Positions 1 through 10,800 of a stretch of DNA of 64,000 nt are shown one piece after another. The stretch is from Anolis sagrei (taxonomy: Eukaryota; Chordata; Lepidosauria; Squamata; Anolidae): contig NC_090025.1 of the NCBI RefSeq assembly GCF_037176765.1, positions 141,356,758 through 141,420,757 on the forward strand. Reading direction: 5' to 3'. The notes below the pieces were generated by a model, which was not told the origin of the DNA, did not search any database, and saw only the letters and a list, made by a program, of their open reading frames with translations. The first letter of the stretch is position 1; each line of letters begins with the position of its first letter. Position numbers and translations under genes: made by a program.

Positions 1-32
1 GCATGAACAAATTCAGAGAATGTTTGTTACTA

Positions 33-361
33 CAGTAGTCTCACTTATCCAACCTTTGCTCATCCAACGTTCTGTATTATCCAACGCAATCTGCCTCCCA
101 CTCGGATCCACAGCTGTTTCAATACATTGTGATGTTTTGGTGTTATATTTGTAAATACAGTAATTACTACATAATGTTACCATGTATTGAACTGTTTTTT
201 TCTGTCAGTTTGTTGTGAAACATGATGTTTTGGTGCTTATTTTGTAAAATCATAACGTAATTTGGTGTGTAATAGACTTTTCCTTAATCTCTCGTTATTA
301 TCTAACATTTTTGCTTATGCAACATTCTGCCCGTTTATGTTGGATAAGTGAGACTCTACTT
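33..361. mobile_element. Pogo/Tigger-like MITE
   Basis: Terminal inverted repeats: left end CAGTAGTCTCACTTATCCAA, right end reads AGTAGAGTCTCACTTATCCA on the other strand. Flanked by TA. About 330 bp with no coding capacity. The ends resemble pogo/Tigger MITEs known from other vertebrates (recall). Confidence 0.65.
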
Positions 362-377
362 ATAGAATACCTCTTTT

Positions 378-628
378 AGGATGCAGAACAATGGCTTCAG
401 ACTACAAGAAAGGAGATTCCATCTGAACATTAGGAAGAACTTCCTGACTGTGAGAGCTGTTCGGCACTCTGCCCCGGAGTGTGGCTGCGGCTCCTTCTTT
501 AGAGGCTTTTAAACAGAGGCTGGATGGCCATCTGTTGGGAGTGCTTTGAATGCAATTTTCCTGCTTCTTGGCAGGAGGTTGGACTGGATGGCCCATTAGG
601 TCTCTTTCAACTCTGATTCTATGATTGA
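378..628 (+). mobile_element. CR1 LINE 3' fragment
   Basis: Reads the end of the CR1 reverse-transcriptase ORF and its 3' tail (ACAGAGGCTGGATGGCCATC, ending TGATTCTATGATTG). Conceptual peptides of the same region recur at 5110-5945, 6845-7258 and 52028-52660. Confidence 0.8.
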
Positions 629-1116
629 TTGTAGGGGACACACGCAAGTTTCCCTGCAAGTATATTTTGACCTTTTTGGGTGCTATGAAGTTTAGTATTC
701 CCTTCGTATGGAACAGCACCTTGAAGCCCCCCCCCCCCCACCTCGCCTTCACACATAGACGTGCCTCATAATGAGCAGGCAGGATGTCAGAGGTATCTGG
801 TTACACCCTCACACCCAAAATGATGACATGAGCACTGATATCTACCAAAGGTCCCAGCATTACTGTAATAATTTAATCTCTGGCTCTGGAGACTTAATCA
901 ATTTTTTTGTGATCTTGCCTGTTCCCCATAAGGCCTGTACTGGCTGTGTCAGGGTTTTAGAAGTCACTTAGTGTAGGTCCTGAGCCTAGTGTACATTCTG
1001 TGTCTCCTTTATGTTTGATCTTTGGAACCTAAACAAGTAAGCCAAGCAGTCCTGGAAGAGAAGTGTTAAAGTCCCCTTACTTTTCTGCTTCCCCTCTCCT
1101 ACCATCTTACTGTTAT

Positions 1117-1437
1117 AAAGGTAAAGGTTTCCTCTTGACATTAAGTTTAGTTGAGTCTGACTCTGGGGGGTGGTGCTCATCTCCATTTCTAAGCTGAAGA
1201 GCCGGCATTGTCCGTAGACGCCTAGGTCACGTGGCCGGCGTAATTGCATGGAGCGCCATTACCTTCCCGCCGAAGTGGTACCTTTTGATCTTCTCACATT
1301 TGCATGTTTTTGAACTGCTAGGTTGGTAGAAGCTGGGGCTAATGACGGGAGCTCACCCTTTCCTGCTGATTTGAACCGCCAATCTTCCAGTTAAGTTCTG
1401 CGGCTTAGCGTTTTAACCTGCTGCACCACCACGACCC
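1117..1437 (-). mobile_element. tRNA-derived SINE, family A
   Basis: About 320 bp. The tRNA-like head with a degenerate B box is at the right end and the GTAAAGG tail at the left, so it points leftward. Same family at 8553, 10728, 15430, 31395 and 63714. Lizard-type SINE by recall. Confidence 0.75.
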
Positions 1438-1846
1438 CATTGAGTCATGTTAGATTAGGTTATTGTTAGGTCATGGGAAAGGCTGCAAAGGAAGAAAAGA
1501 AAATAATTTTCTCACCTCTTTTCCTATTGTGGGATTGCTTGTCTTATATGAGGTCTTTCCTTTGTTACACAGTTCGAAGAATTTACCACCTCTGCTCTAT
1601 CTTCATGGTCACCATATACATGCTATTCTTTGTCTCAGTATATCCTTCTCTCTGTTGGCCATATCAATTATCCTTTCAATTTACTTCTTTACATAGCATA
1701 TTTAACCTATATTGTATTAGTACCAGTACTGATGCAAAGATAGTAAGTCATGTGAATCAGTCCACTGTGTGTCATTCTGACGTTGCAGGAAAGGCGGCCT
1801 CCAGGTGTGATGACTAGATTTCGAAGAATCTTTCCCACTTCCCTAT

Positions 1847-2665
1847 ACAAATAGTCTCCAAGTTGTGAACAAGATAGCTTCTGTAGGTTTGTTGTTAAGT
1901 TGAATTTGTATGTAAGTCAGAACAGTTACATTTTTAAGTGTACCTTGGGCCACACACACACAAATATACATATACACACAAACTTTGGATAGTGCACAGA
2001 AGAATTAACACCCCTGTAGTGTTTGTTTGGCTGTCCGTTCCCTTATTCCAGTGGGCCCAGCCTGTGGTCCATGGATCACCAGTGGTCCGCAAGAACTAAA
2101 ATATGTTCCACAGCCTCACCATTACTACACCATTGCAATGAGAACGACTGGTCTCGCGAAACCTTCTTATTGTGCTGAGGCTTATTAAATATGGTTTTCT
2201 GTGGGCGAGCAGATGGCGACTACTGGACAGCATATGTTTTGTATCAGAAACTAGAGCTGTTGTGGTCTATTCAAAGCAATCTTCTGAATCAGCACCCCAA
2301 ATAGCAAAACTGAATCTAAAGTTGTCAAAAAACAGATTTGTAACCTTTTTGGTACTAATGTTAGAGAGTGTTCCCTGGTCTAAGTGGTCCCTGATCAAAA
2401 AAAAGGTTGGGAACCGCTGCCCTATTCAGAAGATTTCACCTCACTTTCTGTCACTGTGATTATTGGATTTTTTTAAAAATGGCTTGTTGTGGAAACAAGG
2501 ATTGGGGATAAAGCTTCAGTTGACACCCTTTTTCTCCATGATAACTCTTTCAGGAGTGAAATTTCCCTTCCTAGAAGTAGTTTTCTCTCATTTCCTGTTG
2601 TTTTGCCCCCGTTCTTAACTGTGAATCATTTGTAAGTTAGATATTTGTAACTCGGGGACTGCCTG
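1847..2665. mobile_element. Palindromic DNA element split by a hAT-type insertion
   Basis: Ends are inverted: the left has AGTCTCCAAGTTGTGAAC and the right, reversed, CAGGCAGTCCCCGAGTTAC. The same element without the insertion is at 21503-21955. The inserted block is 2049-2419. Confidence 0.6.
2049..2419 (+). mobile_element. hAT-type nonautonomous element, 371 bp
   Basis: Ends begin CAGTGGGCCC and, reversed, CAGCGGTTCCCAACC. Flanking 8-mers CCTTATTC and CCCTATTC match at 7 of 8. A homologous copy in the opposite direction is at about 16175-16614. Confidence 0.65.
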
Positions 2666-3551
2666 TACTTATTTACTTTTCTGTATCCTATCCCAAAGAA
2701 ACTTTGGGTAGAATTCATGTGACAGAATACTAGTCAGAGAGGTGTGTTGTAGAAGTTATTCATGTGCATACCAAGTTCCAAAATAGCTTAAACAATTTAG
2801 AAAAGGTTTTGCAAACAGTATGTTTCCCAGCAATTCACCCGTGTCCTCCTGTTTTGTTTTAAATGTGTGTAACCTTGGTGTTCCTGCTGTAAACCAAGTG
2901 CCAGGAGTCTAAATGCTATTGTTCCAATTTAGCCTGCAGACTTTAAACAACTAGCTCTGTTTAGAACTGGGTTGCATGCCAGCAGTTAAAGCAAAGCCTT
3001 ATAGGGTATGGCAGAACTGGTAGTTTTGGTATGAGATCATGATAAACTCGATCAGTTACTTTAGTATCGCAAGTACATATAAGTCTCTCTCATTCACTCT
3101 CACACATTGGCAGACACAAATCAAATATGCTATATTTTTAGTTCTCTTTATATTCTGTGGCAGAGATGCTCACAGTAGAAAGAGGATCCTTGCGTGGTCT
3201 TCCCATGATGTTACAAAGCTGGTCTGTATGAATAGCATTTGTTTACTGACAGGTTATATGCAATGTATGTCTGTTGACTGTAAACAGAAGTTCCCTTAGC
3301 TTTAGTCTCATAACTTTAAGCCCAACAGGCTACCAGTGGTATGAACAGATCAGGCTATACTTATGCTGGTGAGCGTTTTGAGGATATGCAACCATTTCAT
3401 ACAGTGAAGCAACTACAGTGGGCCATGTTTTCAATAGTTTTGTCTTCTATTAGATGTGACTGGGGGGATAGTTCAAGTGTTAGGGCAATTAAATAGATGG
3501 GTTGTTGTAGGTTTTTTCGGGCTATATGGCCATGTTCTAGAGGCATTTTCT

Positions 3552-3592
3552 CCTGACGTTTCGCCTGCATCTATGGCAAGCATCCTCAGAGG
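3552..3592 (-). ncRNA. Hammerhead ribozyme motif, left arm (type I, minimal)
   Basis: On the minus strand: CCT / CTGAGGA / 20-nt stem-loop II (TGCTTGC paired with GCAGGC) / GAAA / CGTC / AGG. This is the full hammerhead core: CUGANGA and GAAA boxes, a GUC cleavage triplet and a CCU:AGG stem I. The very short ACGU stem III is typical of Penelope-like hammerheads, which may act as dimers (recall). Activity is inferred. Confidence 0.6.
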
Positions 3593-3959
3593 TAGTGAGG
3601 TCTGTTGGAACTAGGAAAATGGGCTTATATATCTGTGGAAAGACCAGGGTGGGACAAAGGACTCTTGTCTGTTGGAGCTAGGTGTCAGTGTTTCAACTGA
3701 CCACCTTGATTAGCATTTGATGGCCTGGCAGTGCCTGGGGCAATCTTTTGTTGAGAGGTGATTAGATATGCCTGATTGTTTACTTTCTGTTGTTTTGCTG
3801 TTGTAAAGATTGCCACAGGCACTGCCAGGCCATCAAATGCTAATCAAGGTGGTCAGTTGAAACATTCACACCTAGCTCCAACAGACAAGAGTCCTTTGTC
3901 CCACCCTGGTCATTCCACAGATATATAAACCCATTTTTCTAGTTCCAACAGACCTCACA

Positions 3960-4000
3960 CCTCTGAGGATGCTTGCCATAGATGCAGGTGAAACGTCAGG
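3960..4000 (+). ncRNA. Hammerhead ribozyme motif, right arm
   Basis: Same order as the left-arm copy on the plus strand: CCT, CTGAGGA (3963-3969), stem II 3970-3989, GAAACGTC (3990-3997), AGG. Stem II pairs with one or two G-U wobbles. All core residues are kept. Confidence 0.6.
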
Positions 4001-4568
4001 ATAAAATGCTTCTAGAACATGGCCATATAGCCCAAAAAGACCCTACAACAACGCAGTGATTCTGGCCATGAAAGCCTTCGACAATAAATTAAATGGATGT
4101 TTCAGATCACTAATGTTAAGAGCTGAGACAGTTTGATACTATATATGGTGCTTGTACAAATGGAGAAATTTTATTTATGACCTTAGTTTTCAATGTGGGC
4201 TAGAAAGAATGGCTTTCTCCCAAATATATCCTGTGCTTAGCAAATGAATTCACAATGCATTGTTAAAAAGTCAGTGTACTGTTTGGAGTAAAAAGTAAAG
4301 GGAAGTGACAATTTAGTTTTGCACCAAATCTGTATCCCATTATGGGAAATCCAGTAAGTACTACATGCATATTGCCTCATACAATTGACAGCTCTTTTTC
4401 GGTGGAAATATTTAAGGATGGCTGGACTGTAGGTTATTTCCACCCCTCTGAATATTAAAATGAGGTCACAGAAGGAATTGCGTTCCTTGCCTGTCTCTTA
4501 CATGCCATTTTTTTAAAAATAATATATTATTTGTATTTTATAATTCTAAAGACTTCAAAGGGGTGGAG

Positions 4569-5106
4569 CAGGCATGGGCAAACATTTTTGCCTTGAGACT
4601 GCATTGTGGGCATGGCTGGGAGGGCCAGGCCAGGAGGGAGGACAGTCGGGCACATGCTGGGTGGGACGGGCTGCTCGCCCAACCCTTATGCCAGGCAGAA
4701 AACGAGACATGCAGCAATTGCCCTGATCCTCTTCCCAAATACTCCTCCCTCGATCTCTGAGCTGTCCTCTTGGCATTATGCCAGGAGGACGGTGAGACAG
4801 ACAGCGTTCAAGAGTGCTCCTGAGGGCTCTCAACTGCAGTGTGCCTTTTTCAAGCCATCCTCCTGACATAAGGACAGGACTGCTCACACCATCCTTATGC
4901 CGGGAGGAGGGCAAGACACACAATGGCTGAGAGTGCTCCAGAAGGCTCTCAGCTGCTGTGTGCCTTCCTCTCCCATCCTTTATGCATAAAGATGTAGTGG
5001 GCCGCCGTATCGTTATACCGAGAGGACAGGGAAAATTAGAACGACCTGTTGAGGAAAACACCTAGGGACCACATCCGGCCCTCTGGCCTTCATTATCCCA
5101 TGCCTG
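4569..5106. mobile_element. hAT-type nonautonomous element, 538 bp, GC-rich
   Basis: Both ends read CAGGCATGGG inward. Flanking 8-mers GGGTGGAG and GGGCAGAG match at 6 of 8. Internal near-repeats around CTTATGCC occur several times. The long ORFs seen here are by-products of GC content. Confidence 0.6.
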
Positions 5107-5109
5107 GGG

Positions 5110-5945
5110 CAGAGTCAGAGAATAATAGAGTTGGCCTTCTAGTTGGCCGTGTAGTCTAACCTCTGCCATGCAAAGAAAGCACAATCAAAGCACCCCTGAC
5201 AGATGGCCATCCAGCCTCTGTTTAAAAGCCTCCAAGAAAGGAGCCTCCACCACGCTCTTAGGCAGAGAGTTCCACTGCTGAACAGCTCTCACAGTTAGGA
5301 AGTTATTTCTAATGTTCAGGTAGAATCTCCTTTCCTCTAATTTAAACCAATTGCTCCCAGTCCTAATCTCCAGGGCAGCAGAAAACAAGCCTGCTCCCTC
5401 TTCCTTGTGACACCCTTTTACATATTTATACATGGCTATCATGTCTCCTCTCAAGCTTCTCTAATGCAGGCTAAACAGACCCAGCTCTTTAAGCCGCTTT
5501 TCATAGGGCTTGTTCTCCAGATCTTTGATTATTTTAGTCACTCTCCTCTGGACACCTTCCAGCTTTCAGTGTCTCTTTTAAACTGTAGTCCCCAGAATTT
5601 GGACACAGTATTCCTGGTAAGGTCTGACCAAAGCAGACTAGAGAGGTACCAGGACTTCCCTTGATCTAGACATTGTACTCCTTTAGATGCAGCCCAAAAT
5701 CTCATTAGCTTTTTTAGCTAGTGCACCATACTTTTGGCTCATGCTCAACTTAGTGTCCACAAAGACTCTCAAGATCTTTTTCACATGGACTATTTTCGAG
5801 CCAGGGGTCATGCATTCTGTATCTGTTCGCTTCATGTTTTTTCTGCCCAGGTGTAGTATCTTACATGTGTCCTTGTTGAAATTAATTTTGTTAGTTTTGG
5901 CCCAGCTCTCTAATCTGTTGAGGTCATTTTGATTTCTCATCCTGT
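5110..5945 (-). mobile_element. CR1 LINE, 3' 0.8 kb
   Basis: Minus strand gives typical CR1 reverse-transcriptase C-terminal peptides: GDMIAMYKYVKGCHKEEGAG, FYLNIRNNFLTVRAVQQWNS and, further upstream, LESWAKTNKINFNKDTCKIL. 5'-truncated at about 5945. Frame breaks are present, so it is dead. Confidence 0.9.
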
Positions 5946-6844
5946 CCTTTGGAATACATAAGCAGGGATTTTCTGAACTCTGACATGACCAGTACTATAT
6001 TGGCTTTGTGTTTGAAAGCTCTTTGGTGAGTTGTCATCTAACACTATAAGCCTCGGATTATTGAATGCATACTTAAATACCACATAGCTTTGATTGGACA
6101 TGTAATAAAATAGGATGCTCTGCCAATCAAATAGCATAAATAGTTGGGCAACGAATGCAAGTGAATTTGGTCTGTTTTGTGTTGAGGTGAGCAGGTAACT
6201 CATTGAGTTTACTCTTTCTGGTTGTACTTTATATCAGAGATGGACCCCTTTCATGGGCATAGGGGTCCATCTTGATCCCTTTCTAGAGTCTGATGAAAGC
6301 CTTGAAACTCATTGGTGCTACTGGAAGTTGGGAACCATGTTTTGGAGGAACAATGCTTTCTGGAGGCTTCTGGGACCACAGTTCACAAATTAAACTGGAG
6401 CAGGCCACTGCTCTGAAACAAAAAGCCAGGGGAGCATATGCTGCCAACTCTTGCTGTAGGTAATATTAGGGTGTGTCAGTTTGGTTGTGTTTCGATAGGT
6501 TAACACAATTGAAGCATGGGTAGCTTGACTTTTATCTACATTGTTTGTAATCTTATCTAAAGTCCCGAATGTGACATTTTTAGTGTGTATCAAAAAAGTG
6601 TATTATTTTTCAGATGATATGGAAGTGTAAGTAGGAAGGAGTGAATGTCTTGCTTTTCCTCCCCCAGTGTCTTTCCTGAGGTCAATGTTGACTCGGCTAT
6701 AAGTGTCTGTAGTGAGGAATGTAAACCTGAACACATATTTTCACATTGTATCATTGTACGTACATGCCTCTCCATTTTTAAGAAGTTTTCTATAGAGTAC
6801 GATTCCTCTATCCACAGATTTGATATATGATTTACTATTATAAA

Positions 6845-7258
6845 TGATCAAGGGTCTGGAGAACAAGCCCTATGAGGAGCAGCTTAAAGAGCTGGGCATA
6901 TTTAGCCTGAAGAAGAGAAGGTTGAGAAGAGACATGATAACCATGTATAAATATGTGAGAGGAAGTCATAGGAAGTAGGGAGCAAACTATTTTTCTGTTT
7001 CCCTGGAGACTAGGACACGGAACAATGACTTCAAACTACAAGAAAGGAGATTCCATCTGAACATTAGGAAGAACCTGACTGTGAGAGCTGTTCACCAGTG
7101 GAACTCTCTGCCCCAAAGTGTGGTAGAGGCTCCTTCTTTGGAAACTTTTAAACAGAGGCTGGATGGCCATGTTGGGGGTGCTTTGAATGCAATTTTCCTG
7201 CTTGGCAGGGGGTTGGACTGGATGGCCCATGAGATCTCTTCCAACTCTATGATTCTAT
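6845..7258 (+). mobile_element. CR1 LINE, 3' fragment
   Basis: Begins in the codons for [12 protein letters not shown] and ends in the CR1 tail with ATGATTCTATGG. 5'-truncated. Confidence 0.88.
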
Positions 7259-7269
7259 GGTTTCACGTA

Positions 7270-7536
7270 AGGAGCCCCCGGTGGCGCAATGGGATAAACC
7301 CCTGTTCCGGCAGGACTGAACATTGCTAGGTTGGAGTTTTGAATTCCAGGAGAGCACAGGTGAACTCCCTCTGTCAGCTCCAGCTCCCCATTTGGGGACA
7401 TGAGAGAAGCTTCCCATAAAGATGGTAAAACATCAAAACAATCTGGGCGTCTTCTGGGCAATGTCCTTGCAGATGGCCAATTCTCTCACACCAGAAGCGA
7501 CTTGCAGTTTCTCGAGTCTCTTCTGACACAAAAAAA
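7270..7536 (+). mobile_element. tRNA-derived SINE, family B
   Basis: A-box-like GGTGGCGCAATGGG near the 5' end and an A-rich 3' end. Flanked by ATGGTTTCA at 7257-7265 and 7537-7545, an exact 9 bp target-site duplication. It inserted directly at the 3' end of the preceding CR1. Confidence 0.8.
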
Positions 7537-7693
7537 ATGGTTTCAGGTATTGGGAAGGGCTTTTTGAAATGTATGCACCATGGAAATAGGGGTTGTACTC
7601 TCCTGTACTTACTGTTTATAGAATACATCTTATTATTGTCTAGTAATACAATACTGTTTTTTCTGTAACTTTACATTTTTCAACCTGTTTTAG

Positions 7694-7801
7694 GATGTTC
7701 AGAAAGAGAGAGAATCCCACAATTACCTCACTAAAGAAGCAATCAAGGAAAAAGTCCAAATGTATAATTCAGATGTTGTGGACAAGCTAAAGATGACATT
7801 G
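7694..7801 (+). CDS. RASSF3: RASSF3 coding exon 2 (numbering as in human)
   Basis: 108 bp, 36 codons, phase 0 at both ends. Acceptor TTTTAG and donor GTAAGA. Encodes a segment starting DVQKERESHNYLTKE and ending DKLKMTL, matching the charged linker before the RA domain of RASSF3. Confidence 0.93.
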
Positions 7802-10800
7802 GTAAGACTTCTCTATGTTATTTGAAGTAATTGTGAGGGATGCACATAGAGGCCTCTTTATTTACGCTTGCAACGAAGTTAGAAAATGCATGTATACCAC
7901 ACAATGTACCATCAGTGTTTATAACGTAAACACAAGTGTATTTGTACTTCAAATATTCCCGAGTATCATGGTCAACTCTTGGATCAAAAGGCGGGGACTG
8001 TTGTTTTACCATTCTGGGTGAGGTGTCCCTCTCCTCCACATTATTGATCCATTATTTTGATCCACAGCCAAATACTACGCAATTGTTAAGATTCAGCAAT
8101 AATGTATTACATCTGATTTAGTGAACACTTATGCTACCAATGCCTTTCTCTCAGTCTCAATGGTGCTATTAGATCCATTTCCAGTCTAATACATTGCTAC
8201 TCAAAGTGATGGACAATGAACTGGTGTTGGTCCATGATCCATCGTTTGATTCCACCTGGAGTGTTTTCAAGTGAGAAAGAAACAGTTCTAGTCAGTGTAC
8301 ACAAATATTGTATTGGTCCCTGGCACACTGAGAAGGAAAATGCTTGTCCCTCTCAGCAGATATCTTAAGATGTCCTAGTCTGATAGACATGTAACAAAAA
8401 CATAGCAGGCAAAGGATATGGTGAAGATGAAAGTAAGCAAACTCAGGTAACAGATAGTAGTGATGGAGTGATCATTGCACGATACTGGTGAAATACCAAA
8501 TGACAATTTCCTATCTCCTTTTAAAGGAGATCTTATTTACTATCTTGTAACCCAACTGTGGTGGTGCAGTGGGTTAAACCGCTAAGCTACAGAACTTGCT
8601 GACCAGAAGGTTGGCTGTTCGATTCAGCAGGATGGGGTGAGCTCCCATTGTTAGCCCCAGCTTCTGCCAACCTAGCAGTTTGAAAACATGCAAATGTGAG
8701 TAGATCAATAGATACCGCTTCTGCAGGAAGGTAATGGCACTCCATGCAGTCATGCCAGCCACATGAACTTGGAGGCATCTACAGATGCTTAGAAATGTAG
8801 ATGAGCATCACCCCCCAGAGTAGGACACAAATAGACTTAATGTCAGGAGGGAAACTTTTACCTTTACCCAGCTGTAAATAAATATTTTGAAAATAAAACT
8901 TCTAGATCTGAGGTTGCGAAGATATGAGAGATCCAGCAGTTAAGGTTTTCCACTGCACTAGGGGCTAGTGCCTTATTTTTTCCTATTGGCTGTTTATTTC
9001 TTTATTTACGACGTTTTTATCATGCCCATTTCAGCCCGAAGGTGACTCAGGGCGGCATACAGATACTCAGGGCACAGGCCCGTAGCCAGGATTTGGTTTG
9101 GGGGGGGGGGGGCTGAAGCCCCTCAAGCCCCCCCCCCCCCCCCCCCCCGGCTACATGCCTGTCAGGGCAGCATAGAGATCACATTTGTTCCCTTGCTTTT
9201 CTAGGAAGTAGAAGCTAATGGCTCATGGACCACCATTTTGTGATATAATTATATAATTTGATATAATGTATTGTGTGTTTGATTCCATTGCAGAACTCCA
9301 GTGGAACATACACTGGCTTCATCAAAGTTCAGATGGAACTTGGCAGACCTGGCACAATAAAGGACACAAATTCAGGGAAGCATCGAAACAGCAACAATGA
9401 AACTGCTTTTCATTTGCCTAATGGCAACATGAATACCCTTCATATCAGCAGCACTAACACTGTTCGTGAAGTCATTGAGGCCTTGCTCAAAAAGTTTCTA
9501 GTGGTCGACAACCCTGCCAAATTTGCTCTTTATAAACGATGTCACAAGGAAGACCAAGGTATGCTCTTCTATGTCAGTGCTTGAGAAATGCTAAAGACAT
9601 GAGCAGGGTACATGGATGAAAAAAGAAGCCCTATTTAATATACCTACCCTCAGGAAGGCTAACAGGTGATATTTTCTCTTTGACGTCTTGAGAAAGATTC
9701 GATTTAATAAGGAAATGGTGCTGATTTTATGTGACTACAGATGTGGTGTATGTAGTTATAGTTCTTTTAATAGTGAACGTTTGGGAAATAAAAGTTCATG
9801 GAATCATAGACTCCTAAGAGCTGGAAGTGGTCCCAAGAGCCATCCAGTTGAACTCCATGCCGTGCAGGAAAACACATTTAAAGCACACCTGAAAGATAGC
9901 CATCCAATCTTAAAAACCTCCTGAAAAAGAAAAGGCTTCCCCGTTTTTGCAGCAAAACAGTTCTTCCCAATTCTTTCCTACCTAATGATGTACACAGAAA
10001 CATTTAGCTAGGGTATTTATCATCTCTTTGCCCAATCATCTCAAAAGTTGTCAGGATAAAGTAGGGGTTGAAGGATATAAATGCGATCAGTTAGCTGCAA
10101 TTATTATTTTCCATGGGGTAGCCTTCTGCAGCATGTGTTGATCTTATTCCATAATGAATACTATGTGTGTATTTACTTGTTCTTTTTCCAATGATTTCTG
10201 CAGTTTATATGTGCAAGCTCTCAGAAACAGAGCATCCTCTCTACTTGCGTTTGATGGCAGGTCCAAGAACAGATATGCTGAGTTTTGTTCTGCGTGAGCA
10301 TGAAACTGGAGAGGTTTTGGTAAGTTGCGCCTGTGCTTCTGGTATTAGGGAGGTTGGAAGCATTTTCTTGGACCCAACTTCTTAATTTGGGCATGTTTGC
10401 CCCAATTTTGGGTCCCCAGGCTGTTCCACTTTCTCCTTCAAAAAAGTTTTTTCATATGCATAAAGTAGTCTTGAGGGTAGAAACACGATGAAAATTATGC
10501 CCACAACTCTTAGAGAAAATGTAGGAGGCAAAGGTGGTTTTAGGAGAATCCTTTTGAATCCTGGGAAGCGCAATATGGCCCAAGGAGTCACATACAGCAC
10601 TTTCTTTATCTGTATATAAAAGTAGTAGAATTATACAAAAAGCTGAGTCCATAGCTTTGGAGGCAGAAGATCATTCTCAATGCACCCATGCCATCCCTTT
10701 GGCTGGAAGATTAGATTACCTTTTCTGTTAAAGGTAAAGGTTTCCCCTGACATTAAGTCTAGTAGTGTCCGACTCTGGGGGGTGGTGTTTATCTCCATTT

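Larger units (their letters stand above)
3500..4086. mobile_element. Fold-back Penelope-like element with hammerhead motifs
   Basis: Two arms, 3501-3768 and 3810-4052, are reverse complements; the right arm runs on to 4086. Flanks AATTAAATAGATG (3487-3499) and AATTAAATGGATG (4087-4099) are a near-perfect 13 bp target duplication. Inverted partial copies are a known habit of Penelope-like elements. No reverse transcriptase remains. Confidence 0.65.
1..7693 (+). other. RASSF3 intron 1 (3' part) and its contents
   Basis: No exon recognised. It holds a pogo-like MITE, CR1 pieces, a SINE, a nested DNA element, a fold-back Penelope-like element and a hAT-type element, each listed separately. Stretches 1440-1845, 2670-3485, 4100-4565 and 5950-6840 contain nothing I can name. 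Confidence 0.7.

Noticed and set aside
2172-2459. 95-codon frame whose peptide resembles one at 16373-15981 (minus)
   Set aside because: The similarity comes from two copies of the same nonautonomous DNA element; it is not a conserved gene.
4555-5061. 168-codon open frame on the minus strand
   Set aside because: Lies inside a GC-rich hAT-type MITE with inverted CAGGCATGGG ends; overlapping frames are open on both strands and no domain is recognisable.
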